Shown: piece after piece, positions 1-7,971 of the stretch
Numbering within the stretch: position 1 is the first letter of the stretch
Layout of the letters: each line of letters starts with the position of its first letter
Source: Bacteroidia bacterium
GTDB taxonomy: Bacteria; Bacteroidota; Bacteroidia; Chitinophagales; Chitinophagaceae
Reading direction: 5' to 3'
Length of the DNA: 37,430 nucleotides
Assembly (NCBI GenBank): GCA_030426665.1
Contig: JAUHYD010000025.1
Location: forward strand, 1 to 37,430
Made by a program: the position numbers and the translations under genes
The notes under the pieces: generated by a model
What the model was told of the DNA's origin: nothing
Database searches by the model: none
The model's input: only the letters and a program-made list of their open reading frames with translations

Positions 1-111
1 TCGAGTGGAGACCCATTCAGGTCTCAATCGAAGACGATTGTGGATAAAATATTTGAAAAACTAAAAGGTGAAAGTCAAACAAAAACTCTACTTTTAAACA
101 CTACGAATTAA
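1..111 (+). CDS. C-terminal end of an unknown protein (cut by window edge)
   Basis: The first frame is open from base 1 to a TAA at 109-111 and encodes 36 residues, ending in a lysine-rich, helix-like tail (VDKIFEKLKGE) and then TLLLNTTN. The composition is that of a normal soluble protein C-terminus. The start lies outside the window and I do not recognise the family. It is convergent with the ATPase gene that ends at 263, with a hairpin between them. Chance read-through of non-coding DNA cannot be excluded for so short a piece. Confidence 0.4.
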   Translation, partial: SSGDPFRSQSKTIVDKIFEKLKGESQTKTLLLNTTN

Positions 112-121
112 AGGGAAGCCT

Positions 122-159
122 ACACTGTCACCCTGAGCCGCGCAGAAGGGGGGCAGTGT
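122..159. repeat. Imperfect inverted repeat between convergent genes
   Basis: Arms 122-134 and 147-159 match at 11 of 13 positions around a 12-base G/C-rich loop. There is no T-tract, so it is not a textbook terminator. The CACCCTGAG...GAAGGG core resembles dispersed REP-like palindromes that I remember from other bacterial genomes. It sits where a terminator for both flanking genes would be expected. Confidence 0.45.
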
Positions 160-262
160 GCGCTGCCTACCGCATTTTATGTGTCATGTGGTGATAGGAA
201 GCAACTATAGTGGCCAAGGGTGAGAAATAAGCCAATCGCGTTTTGACTAACCTAAAATGAGA

Positions 263-3200
263 TTACTTTCTCTTTAAATTTGCTTTTAACGTTTTTTCGT
301 TGTCGATTGTAATGCTTGATATTATACCTTTGGATTCGAGTGTTTGAAGTAGATCACTATTTATTTGGTTTTTATCCAATTTTACATTTCCTCCCGTACC
401 TGTTAAGTCTTTGTATGGACTCTGCAAATTGTTTAATAATATTATGGTTTGTTCATTGCTCAATACTTCTTTTTGTAAAGTGATTAATTCAATTTTTTCA
501 TTGACGATTTTAAGTGTTTTCACAAGTTTTTCTATAACATCAAAACTCAATTGGACACCTACTTCTCTTTTTATTAAATTGAACACAATCTTCGAAAGTT
601 CCGCAGATGCTTGAATATGAAGCGGAGAAATTATTTTGACAATTTTTATTTTGTCATTTGCAGAGATTTCAGGCGAGTATAATAACTGTTCATAATCGTC
701 ATTTTTTACTCTTATTGTTGTGTGTTGTTCTATAAATTGTTCAATATTATTCGCAATCAGCGCAATGTGAAGTCCTGTATGTTTTTCTTTTATTATAGCA
801 AATGTTTCAGGGGAAAGTGTAAGCATATTATTGGTAATTAGTACTTCTAGTTTTACCCTTGAAGACACTTGCGATATTATTGATATTTCTGAATAGGTAT
901 AGGGTATGCTTTTTATAATAAATCTAAAGCTGTCATTTGTTATCGAATTCGAAACTATAATAGCATTAGCTAGGTTCTCGATAACTGTGGTTTGTCCTGA
1001 GTCAGAGGCAAGAATAGAATTTATTGATAATTCAAAATATATCTGGCTCTTGTTAAGGTAATTTGATAGATGGTCGTCAATATCGCCCTTCGCTTCATAG
1101 TAGTTATATATATTTTTCCAGTCAATCACCATCTTTTCTGAATTCAAAATGGTTTCCCACAATTCTTGTTCAACATCTGAGATACTTGATATTAGCACAT
1201 TCTCTTTGATAATTATAGCTTTCTTATTTTCGATTGAAATGCTTTCATTTTGAAGCATTGATAAAATTCGGTTTTCGGTCTCATTGACGTTTTCTTCTAT
1301 CTTCAGAAAAACAGTTGAAACATACTTGTTTATATTTTCGTCAATATACTTGATTAAGGGTTCACATCCAGATGTTCGAATTGCCGAATAGTTCGCTAGC
1401 TTAATAAGATTTTTTGATTCTGAACTAGTGCTAAATGTATTCAATATTGTATTTATGTTTTTCTCGTTTATTTCATAATGGAAATTGTTGTACAAATAGC
1501 TAAAAAGTTCGTCAGAAGAGTCCGACCACGTTAGTGTGCTGAATTTTACGTCTAATTTGTTTGCAAGTTTTATTGCCTTTTCTGTTTCTTTTAACTTAGA
1601 GAAGTTGATTAATCCGTAAGAGTCACTTGATATGTATTCTGATAATATCACTCTATCCATATTCTCTATGTATTTGGTGTTTGCGTTATTTAGAATAAAG
1701 TCTATAAAAAGTTTTTGTTTATCAGCCGAATAATATTGATTCTCAATTATGTATTTTGCGACGCCTAACCAGTTTTCACATAACGCTTCAATAAATAATT
1801 CTTTGTGTTTTCCATTCTCAAGATAAGACTCAAAAAACTCTAACGTGCGTTTAGATTGATGATTGAAACCATTCATTATCAGCACAAGTTTCGAAGAAAA
1901 TACTTCAATTTGTTTGTTTTCTAGTATATAATTTATCAGGCTTGTATTCAATGAAATATCCTTAGAAAGCTCACTGTCGCTAAGTCGATTGATAACCGTA
2001 GCTTTTTTTGTTAGCTCGTGTGAGAAAGGGAGAGGTGTCCTGTTCTTTATGCTCCTTAGATATTTCATGTCGTTCAAACTGATGCTGCCTTCATAAAAAT
2101 ATGATATGATTGATTGGTAATCTTCGTCAATAAGGCCTGCTCTCAATAAGTATAATAGAATTTCTTTTTCTTTTAGTGTGTCGAGCAACTTATTTGAAGT
2201 ATCGATTTTACTCAATAATGTAGTTAATTTGGATGCGGCTACACCATTAAGTTCATTTTTTGCATGCTCAATTTTTGTTTTTATTATGTTATCGTTTTTG
2301 TTTTGTCGGTCAAATATTGCCTTCTCCCTTTCTATATAGTTTTGATCCGGGTTTATTGACTTTTCAACATCGCTAAATTTCAAATTTGTCACCTGACCGC
2401 TATATATGTTTTTACAGGTAAACACTGGCATTTCCGATAACATTTTGCATTCATTCTGATTTAATGAGTGAATTGCCTTTGTAGTTCTATTAAGAACTAT
2501 GTGATCAAAATGACATTCAGGTTTTTGGTTGTTGCTTAACTTAATAATGCCAATTTTGTATATTGACAATAGCTCAGAAATACTGTTTATTTTTTCTTCC
2601 TGAATTATTTTGAGCTCGCCATTATAATTGGATATTTGCTCCTCAATTTCTTTTGTTAGATGTGTAATTAAGCTTCGCTTAACGTTTGTAAATGCACTAA
2701 ACAAACACCCTTTGTTTATATGTAAATCCGAGAAGTCGTTGGGGTATAAATTTTTATAGACTATCATTCCAAATATCTTCTTCTGAGGTATGTTGTTTTG
2801 TTCGAGGTTTTCAGAGTAAATAAAGAACTCGTTGAATATGTTTTTCAGAAGCCTCATGTCATTGATGTATAATGTTATACCCTCAAGTACACTTTCAGGA
2901 ATATCTAGATTCGCTTTTATTACTCGACTAATTGCGACATCAAGTGAGTTAGTATTGTTTATTACAGGAATAACAGGAATAATTAAATCAAAAAACTTAC
3001 TTCTTGTCGTGCTTTCGCCTTTGAACTTGTCGTCTTTAATGGCATATATGAATGTTACATTTTTGCCTACTTGTTTAGAAGTGTTTATCAGATTACAGAG
3101 TTCTCTTAATTTGGTAAATATTTCAGTGCTATTAAACCGATCTAAATCTTCAATGACTACTACGTTATATGTTGTTTGCTCAAAAAAATAGAGTATTTCG

Positions 3201-3859
3201 TCTATGTGTTTATTTAGAATTGATGTACCCTTATCCTTATCAAAATCTATTTCAGCACCCGAGATATTTACCTTTTTTAGATGTAAGCTATTTATGCTTT
3301 TAATCAAAATGTTTATAAGGTAAAGAAAACTTGGGATTGTGAGAAAAAGTACTGTAATAAATAATCCAATACTATATTCGCCCTTTCGAGGCCACCAATC
3401 AAAACTTTTCAGAAAATCAATTGGGAATACAATTGATAGCGCTACAATTAGTGATATAAGGGCTGTAGCTACAATATTTATTGTATGGTTGTCTATCTTT
3501 GATATTCGCTTAAACCGCGAGTTTGGAATTTCATTTGCACTAACTTTATAGAATATCTGCTGCAGGATACTAAGCTCTATTAATCGATGCTGCTCCTCAC
3601 TTACCTCTTCTTTGTCCTCTTTAAAGGTTGCTAAAGATATATTTAGAAATTTTAATTTCTGATTTTTCGATTCAAATGTCTTTAAAATACTACTCTTGCC
3701 GGAGCCGTACGGGCCTGTTAGCGCAATGTTTTGTACGTTTTTATTTTCTATACCCCATGTGAGAGCTTTTGAGTAAGTTTCAATTTGCTTGAGGTTGCCA
3801 TCGGGTGTTAAGTCTTCTAAAAAATCAGGTATATATGATTTGTTACTAGTCGTGCTCAT
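263..3859 (-). CDS. YobI/KAP-like membrane P-loop NTPase
   Basis: This is a 1198-residue protein with an N-terminal STAND/KAP-type NTPase domain. Walker A is GPYGSGKS at residues 49-56. Two strong membrane segments (about 125-147 and 162-187) lie between Walker A and the Walker B stretch VVVIEDLDRF (about 232-241). Transmembrane helices inserted inside the P-loop domain are the hallmark of the KAP family, and the N-terminus (FLEDLTPDGNLKQIETYSKAL...) fits the YobI-like group. The remaining ~900 residues are a long helical region without recognised motifs. The frame is open to a TTG at 3874, but ATG 3859 gives a better N-terminus. The gene is clearly richer in A/T than its neighbours, suggesting transfer. 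It likely acts at the inner membrane. A role in phage defence or conflict is plausible for the family but is not shown here. A TATCTTTA at 3889-3896 is a possible -7 element. Confidence 0.75.
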   Translation of the reverse strand: MSTTSNKSYIPDFLEDLTPDGNLKQIETYSKALTWGIENKNVQNIALTGPYGSGKSSILKTFESKNQKLKFLNISLATFKEDKEEVSEEQHRLIELSILQQIFYKVSANEIPNSRFKRISKIDNHTINIVATALISLIVALSIVFPIDFLKSFDWWPRKGEYSIGLFITVLFLTIPSFLYLINILIKSINSLHLKKVNISGAEIDFDKDKGTSILNKHIDEILYFFEQTTYNVVVIEDLDRFNSTEIFTKLRELCNLINTSKQVGKNVTFIYAIKDDKFKGESTTRSKFFDLIIPVIPVINNTNSLDVAISRVIKANLDIPESVLEGITLYINDMRLLKNIFNEFFIYSENLEQNNIPQKKIFGMIVYKNLYPNDFSDLHINKGCLFSAFTNVKRSLITHLTKEIEEQISNYNGELKIIQEEKINSISELLSIYKIGIIKLSNNQKPECHFDHIVLNRTTKAIHSLNQNECKMLSEMPVFTCKNIYSGQVTNLKFSDVEKSINPDQNYIEREKAIFDRQNKNDNIIKTKIEHAKNELNGVAASKLTTLLSKIDTSNKLLDTLKEKEILLYLLRAGLIDEDYQSIISYFYEGSISLNDMKYLRSIKNRTPLPFSHELTKKATVINRLSDSELSKDISLNTSLINYILENKQIEVFSSKLVLIMNGFNHQSKRTLEFFESYLENGKHKELFIEALCENWLGVAKYIIENQYYSADKQKLFIDFILNNANTKYIENMDRVILSEYISSDSYGLINFSKLKETEKAIKLANKLDVKFSTLTWSDSSDELFSYLYNNFHYEINEKNINTILNTFSTSSESKNLIKLANYSAIRTSGCEPLIKYIDENINKYVSTVFLKIEENVNETENRILSMLQNESISIENKKAIIIKENVLISSISDVEQELWETILNSEKMVIDWKNIYNYYEAKGDIDDHLSNYLNKSQIYFELSINSILASDSGQTTVIENLANAIIVSNSITNDSFRFIIKSIPYTYSEISIISQVSSRVKLEVLITNNMLTLSPETFAIIKEKHTGLHIALIANNIEQFIEQHTTIRVKNDDYEQLLYSPEISANDKIKIVKIISPLHIQASAELSKIVFNLIKREVGVQLSFDVIEKLVKTLKIVNEKIELITLQKEVLSNEQTIILLNNLQSPYKDLTGTGGNVKLDKNQINSDLLQTLESKGIISSITIDNEKTLKANLKRK

Positions 3860-3874
3860 TTTATAATTATGCAA

Positions 3875-4455
3875 TAAATGATGGATAATAAAGATAGGTG
3901 TTTCGTGTTATTTATTACCACCTTGTCCTTGTTTGTAACGAGGATAAATAAGAATGGCGTTTGAAACGCCAGTAAAACTCATCAAACAACCACACCCCCA
4001 CAACACAACTTCACCAAAAAGATGCAAAGAAAATACACCCTTTCCGCTGCCAACCAGATAAGGCACAAAAAATCAGCCCAAACACTTGCTGGTTGCGGAA
4101 AGAAATTTACATGATAGACCAATTGCGTCTTATGATAAATCAATAACGAACTACCATAAAAATCCAATTTGTACGTTTCTACATCATATCAGACCTTTAT
4201 TACTGCAGACCCTCAGAATAGGATCTCCTGGCGAAAAGTAATACGAAACGATCGGTAGCAGATGTGGCAAAGAGTGCGCAAAAAGTGCGCAATTTTTAAA
4301 GGCAAAAATTACATAAGTAATTGATTATCAACAATAACCTGTGCAAAAAGAAATTAATTGCGCAGTCTGCTGCCACCCAACAAAAATGTATAATCAACAC
4401 ACGTATTATCCAGAAAGGAAGTTTTGAAAAAACAAGTAGTTACCGGAAATACAAA
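3875..4455. other. Non-coding region between ATPase gene and tRNA-Ser
   Basis: I see no convincing gene here; the short minus-strand frame at 3982-4167 has no protein-like features. A perfect palindrome, TGGCGTTT-G-AAACGCCA, lies at 3955-3971. Two direct copies of AGTGCGCAA lie at 4273-4281 and 4284-4292, one helical turn apart, and a third TGCGCA is at 4359-4364. The region could hold an attachment site or remnants of an inserted element next to the tRNA, but no duplicate of the tRNA 3' end is visible in the window. Confidence 0.5.
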
Positions 4456-4482
4456 GGCGGGCTTCGTACGCCGAAGCCCGCC
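4456..4482 (-). terminator. Probable intrinsic terminator of tRNA-Ser
   Basis: A perfect 11-bp G/C-rich stem (4456-4466 with 4472-4482) with a 5-base loop is followed, on the minus strand, by TTTGTATTT. It lies about 80 bases beyond the tRNA 3' end. Confidence 0.65.
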
Positions 4483-4497
4483 TGCTAAATTCTATTC

Positions 4498-4556
4498 CAT
4501 CGGTCAGCCGAGAATCAACCGATGAAATGCCTGCCTTTGCGAAAGCTTTGGCGGGC
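4498..4556 (-). repeat. Two further stacked hairpins downstream of tRNA-Ser
   Basis: A perfect 7-bp inverted repeat, CATCGGT/ACCGATG (4498-4504 and 4518-4524), is followed by a symmetric interrupted stem (4529-4540 with 4545-4556: GCC, GCC and GC blocks separated by a G-T pair and a TTT/TTT mismatch) closed by GAAA. With the terminator stem they form an almost continuous ~100-base structured unit directly after the tRNA. The sequences look like lineage-specific intergenic repeats. Confidence 0.5.
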
Positions 4557-4561
4557 GAAAG

Positions 4562-4650
4562 CGGAGAGACAGGGATTCGAACCCTGGATACCCTTTGACA
4601 GATATACACACTTTCCAGGCGTGCCTCTTCAACCACTCGAGCATCTCTCC
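4562..4650 (-). tRNA. tRNA-Ser (anticodon GGA)
   Basis: The minus strand folds as a class II tRNA of 89 nt. The acceptor stem GGAGAGA (4650-4644) pairs with TCTCTCC (4569-4563), followed by discriminator G at 4562. The anticodon stem CACGC/GTGTG encloses loop CTGGAAA, with anticodon GGA at 4616-4614. A long variable arm follows and the T-arm GGTTCGAATCC is intact. The CCA end is not encoded. Confidence 0.95.
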
Positions 4651-4660
4651 GTGTGGGCGG

Positions 4661-4668
4661 CAAAAGTA
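4661..4668 (-). promoter_or_regulatory. -7 promoter element of tRNA-Ser
   Basis: TACTTTTG on the minus strand matches the Bacteroidota -7 consensus TAnnTTTG and ends 10 bases before the mature tRNA 5' end, so transcription would start about 6 bases upstream of the tRNA. I see no clear -33 TTG. Confidence 0.6.
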
Positions 4669-4815
4669 ATCATTAAGATGAGAAGTAAAAAATTAATGTA
4701 GCTACTTATTGCGCTGGTTCTGAAATTTTTGTGCAGATGTACTAGTGTCTGCTACAAACAGATATGCACGTCTACGACAGGCATAAACGTGCAGTATATT
4801 TATATAAACCCGATT

Positions 4816-4953
4816 CTAGTTAAACAAAGCAGGAAGGGTAAACATGTGACCCGGGCAACCGTATTTCTTAGTGCCGCAAGAGGAAGACAACATTACAAAC
4901 GCAACAATGGCTAACAAGGGCAGGAAGCGTTTTATTTTTATAAATAGCTGCAT
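4816..4953 (-). CDS. Small lipoprotein (45 residues)
   Basis: The last part of a longer open frame encodes a compact protein starting at ATG 4953. It has a basic N-terminus (MQLFIKIKRF), a hydrophobic core (LPLLAIVAFVML), then SSSC with Cys26 as the expected lipidated residue. A short tail, CGTKKYGCPGHMFTLPALFN, follows. Similar tiny 'CGTKK.GCP' lipoproteins are common unannotated genes in Bacteroidota. The function is unknown; it would be anchored in the inner or outer membrane. It is divergent from the Mpl-like gene, with 72 bases between the starts. The longer frame up to 5409 only runs antisense to mpl and is not credible. Confidence 0.65.
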   Translation of the reverse strand: MQLFIKIKRFLPLLAIVAFVMLSSSCGTKKYGCPGHMFTLPALFN

Positions 4954-4963
4954 ATTTATTTGA

Positions 4964-4994
4964 TTGTGAATAGCAAAAACCTCGATTAACTTTG
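4964..4994 (+). promoter_or_regulatory. Promoter of the Mpl-like gene
   Basis: TTG at 4964-4966, a 20-base spacer and TAACTTTG at 4987-4994 form a complete Bacteroidota-type -33/-7 promoter. The expected start is near 5000, giving a leader of about 26 bases before ATG 5026. Confidence 0.65.
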
Positions 4995-5025
4995 TACGAA
5001 GATACAAAAAAGATAAAAACAAAAC

Positions 5026-6393
5026 ATGCAGCGAATTCATTTTATAGCAGTGGGCGGAGCAATTATGCATCAGTTGGCAATAGCACTTCACAGGAAGGGC
5101 TACAAAGTTACCGGCAGCGACGATGACATTACCGACCCTGCAAAAAGCAACCTGAAAGAGGTGGGGCTGCTTCCACCTGAATTTGGTTGGTTTCCGGAGA
5201 AGATAACTACCGACCTCGATGCAATAGTACTGGGTATGCATGCAAAAGGTGATAATCCCGAACTGAAGGCCGCACAGGCGCTGGGCATAGCTATTTATTC
5301 GTTCCCGGAATATGTATATGAGGTAAGTAAAAACAAAAAGAGGGTAGTGATAGCCGGCAGCCATGGTAAGACGACTATTACCTCTATGGTCATGCACATC
5401 CTGCGACATGCCGGCATGGAATTCGATTATTTAGTTGGGGCAAGGGTAGAGGGGTTTGACCTGTCTGTACGCCTCACCGATGCGCCTTTGATAGTATTGG
5501 AGGGAGACGAATATCCAGCTTCTGTAATAGAGAAGCGACCTAAAATCCTTTTTTATCATCCGCATATTTCTGTGTTGAGTGGCATTGCCTGGGACCACAT
5601 AAATGTATTCCCGACTTACGAGAACTACTTCAGCCAGTTTGTAAGTTATCTGGAAGGGTTGCAGCCGGAAACAAAGTTGTTTTACAATTCCGAAGATAGG
5701 GAGGTACAGCGGCTTGTTGCTACCTCCGGAAAGAAACTTGATACAGTGCCCTATGTCACTCCTGATTTTCACTACGAACATGGTCAGCCGGTGGTCAATA
5801 CAGCAAACGGCGAAGTAAAGTTGTCAGTTTTCGGTAGGCATAACCTGCAAAATCTGTCTGCTGCCATAAAGGTGTGTATGGAGTTAGGCATGAGCGAGGC
5901 CGCGTGCTACCAGGCTATTAGTTCTTTCACCGGGGCAGCACGCCGACTGGAAAAAGTTATGGAGGGCAAAGACCTGCTTGTGTACCGCGACTTTGCACAT
6001 GCTCCGAGTAAACTGCAAGCGACCCTAAATGCTGTACGTGAAGCCTACCCCGATCACAGACTTATTGCCTGTTTCGAGCTACATACATTTAGTAGCCTGA
6101 ATGAGCAGTTTTTAAGCGAGTATACCGGCAGTATGGACAGTGCCGATGATGCGTTTGTATTCTTCAGTCACCATGCCCTGCAACTAAAAGGATTGCCTGA
6201 TATTACTACCGCAGAGGTGAAGAAGCACTTTAAAAGGGACGACCTGGTAGTTGTAGATGATAAAGACACACTGGTAAATCTGGTCGGGAACAAACTTACT
6301 CAAACCAGTGCTCCGACATTCTTATTACTGATGAGCTCAGGAACTTTTGATGGAATTGACTGGAAAACCGTATGTTCGCAACAGAAACAATAG
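5026..6393 (+). CDS. mpl: Mpl-like UDP-MurNAc:murein-tripeptide ligase (Mur ligase family)
   Basis: This 455-residue Mur ligase has an N-terminal Rossmann segment (IHFIAVGGAIMHQLAIAL), the ATP-binding loop GSHGKTT at 111-117, and central and C-terminal Mur ligase domains (for example GRHNLQNLSAAI and DFAHAPSKL). Mpl joins recovered L-Ala-gamma-D-Glu-meso-Dap tripeptide to UDP-MurNAc in cytoplasmic murein recycling. Length and the HGKTT loop fit Mpl better than MurC, because the N-terminus has VGGAIMHQLA where Mpl-type enzymes have a similar GGxxM pattern. It is the first gene of a likely operon with the exonuclease gene 6 bases downstream. MurC is the main alternative, but is less likely because no other division or cell-wall gene is adjacent. 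Confidence 0.8.
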   Translation: MQRIHFIAVGGAIMHQLAIALHRKGYKVTGSDDDITDPAKSNLKEVGLLPPEFGWFPEKITTDLDAIVLGMHAKGDNPELKAAQALGIAIYSFPEYVYEVSKNKKRVVIAGSHGKTTITSMVMHILRHAGMEFDYLVGARVEGFDLSVRLTDAPLIVLEGDEYPASVIEKRPKILFYHPHISVLSGIAWDHINVFPTYENYFSQFVSYLEGLQPETKLFYNSEDREVQRLVATSGKKLDTVPYVTPDFHYEHGQPVVNTANGEVKLSVFGRHNLQNLSAAIKVCMELGMSEAACYQAISSFTGAARRLEKVMEGKDLLVYRDFAHAPSKLQATLNAVREAYPDHRLIACFELHTFSSLNEQFLSEYTGSMDSADDAFVFFSHHALQLKGLPDITTAEVKKHFKRDDLVVVDDKDTLVNLVGNKLTQTSAPTFLLLMSSGTFDGIDWKTVCSQQKQ

Positions 6394-6399
6394 ATAATC

Positions 6400-7185
6400 A
6401 TGCCCAAACTAATACTGAAACGTCCGATTGTATTTTTTGACTTAGAAACTACCGGAACAGACAACGCAAAAGATAGAATAGTAGAGCTTGCTTTTGTGAA
6501 GATTTCACCGGACGGAAAGCGGGACAAATACATCAAGAGAGTGAACCCCGGCATGCCTATACCAGCCGAAGTGACGGCCATTCATGGCATCTCTGACGAG
6601 GATGTAAAGGACTGCCCGAGCTTCAAGCAAATTGCCCACAACCTATACGACTGGATGAAGGGCTGCGACCTTGGCGGATACAACTCCAGCAAATTCGATT
6701 TGCCGGTATTGGCTGAAGAATTCCTCAGGGCAGGTGTCGATGTAGATTTTACCGAAAGGAATATGATAGATGTGCAGCAGATTTTCTTTAAGAAAGAAGC
6801 AAGGACACTTAGTGCTGCCTATAGTTTCTATTGCAACAAGGAGTTGGAAAACGCCCATAGTGCAGAAGCCGATATTGATGCAACCATAGATGTCCTGGAA
6901 GCGCAACTGGAGCGTTACGATGATATCGGAAATGATGTTGTTTCGTTGCATAAGTTTACACACAATGACGAATATGTCGATTATGCCCGCCGTATTGTGA
7001 TGAAAGATGGTCATCCCGTTTTTAATTTCGGTAAACACAAGGGAAAAAAGGTGGAAGCCATTTTTACTTCGGAGCCGCAGTATTACGACTGGATGATGAA
7101 TGCAGATTTCGCGCTACACACCAAACAAAAGATATCAGAAATACTGAACAGAATGAAGTTGAGAAATTCAGGATTGAAAGTTTAG
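6400..7185 (+). CDS. DnaQ-like 3'-5' exonuclease with ExoX-like C-terminal domain
   Basis: This 261-residue protein has the three DEDDh exonuclease motifs: Exo I FFDLETTG (Asp14, Glu16), Exo II with Asp100 in NSSKFDLPVL, and Exo III HSAEADID (His153, Asp158). These coordinate two metal ions for stepwise 3'-5' removal of nucleotides. After about residue 205, FNFGKHKGKKVEAI...YYDWMM is the small domain found at the C-terminus of ExoX-like nucleases, probably for DNA binding. It is more likely a repair or processing nuclease than the Pol III proofreading subunit. It lies 6 bases after mpl and is probably co-transcribed. Confidence 0.85.
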   Translation: MPKLILKRPIVFFDLETTGTDNAKDRIVELAFVKISPDGKRDKYIKRVNPGMPIPAEVTAIHGISDEDVKDCPSFKQIAHNLYDWMKGCDLGGYNSSKFDLPVLAEEFLRAGVDVDFTERNMIDVQQIFFKKEARTLSAAYSFYCNKELENAHSAEADIDATIDVLEAQLERYDDIGNDVVSLHKFTHNDEYVDYARRIVMKDGHPVFNFGKHKGKKVEAIFTSEPQYYDWMMNADFALHTKQKISEILNRMKLRNSGLKV

Positions 7186-7269
7186 CAATATTTTAGTCAA
7201 ATTAGCTGTTGTTTCACCCGTTTTTAAAGACTTAATCACTATTATTGCCAAACTAATTTAAGTTCCTGA

Positions 7270-7971
7270 TTGGAAAAGCTTGTTATCATACCAACTTATA
7301 ACGAAAAAGAAAATATCGAAAAGATTATTCGAAAGGTTTTTTCGTTATCTGGTAATTACCATATACTTATAGTTGACGATGGTTCTCCCGACGGTACGGG
7401 TGCTATCGTTAAAGGTTTGCAGTCGGAGTTTTCCGACAAGTTGTTTATACTTGAAAGAAAAGGTAAATCCGGGCTTGGCACTGCGTATATAGCCGGGTTT
7501 AAGTGGGCTTTAGAGCGCACTTACGAATACATTTTTGAGATGGATGCCGATTTCTCACACAATCCGGATGATCTGAACCGACTATACGAAATGTGTACTA
7601 CCGATGCCGATTTGGTTGTTGGTTCTCGTTACACAAAAGGCGGAAAAGTGGTCAACTGGCCATGGGACAGAATATTGATATCAAAGGGTGGGGCGATGTA
7701 CACGCGCATGATCACCTGGATGCCTGTAAACGACCCGACGGCAGGTTTTGTATGTTACAAGAGGAAGGTACTTAGCACCATGCCGCTCGATGAGGTTCAT
7801 TTTGTGGGTTATGCCTTCCAGATAGAAATGAAGTACCGTGCCTGGAAACTTGGCTTTAAAATTGGTGAAGTACCCATAACCTTCCAGGATAGAAAAGAAG
7901 GCGTCTCCAAAATGTCCGGTGGTATCATCAAAGAAGCTATGATAGGTGTTTGGAAAATGAGAGGCTTCTAA
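7270..7971 (+). CDS. Polyprenol-phosphate mannosyltransferase-like GT2 (DPM1 type)
   Basis: This 233-residue GT-A fold enzyme has IIPTYNEKENIE at 6-17, DDGSPDGTG at 36-44 and the metal/nucleotide-sugar motif DAD at 92-94, followed by GSRYTKGG. It lacks the C-terminal membrane helices of GtrB-type relatives, so it is a soluble DPM1-like form that would transfer a sugar, probably mannose, from GDP-sugar to a polyprenyl phosphate on the cytoplasmic side. The start must be TTG at 7270: the in-frame codon just before it is TGA (7267-7269), and conserved sequence begins six codons later. The gene overlaps the convergent lipoprotein gene by 4 bases. The sugar is inferred from the family only. Confidence 0.85.
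   Translation: MEKLVIIPTYNEKENIEKIIRKVFSLSGNYHILIVDDGSPDGTGAIVKGLQSEFSDKLFILERKGKSGLGTAYIAGFKWALERTYEYIFEMDADFSHNPDDLNRLYEMCTTDADLVVGSRYTKGGKVVNWPWDRILISKGGAMYTRMITWMPVNDPTAGFVCYKRKVLSTMPLDEVHFVGYAFQIEMKYRAWKLGFKIGEVPITFQDRKEGVSKMSGGIIKEAMIGVWKMRGF

Noticed and set aside
3982..4167. 61-codon minus-strand frame in the non-coding region
   Set aside because: Its cysteine- and aromatic-rich translation has no signal or domain and no promoter is evident; I treat it as chance.
4406..4663. 85-codon minus-strand frame
   Set aside because: It covers the tRNA-Ser and its terminator hairpins; the coding appearance comes from the structured RNA.
4954..5409. Upstream part of the minus-strand frame containing the small lipoprotein
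   Set aside because: It is antisense to the conserved start of mpl, and the lipoprotein signal begins at ATG 4953; the extension has no protein-like features.
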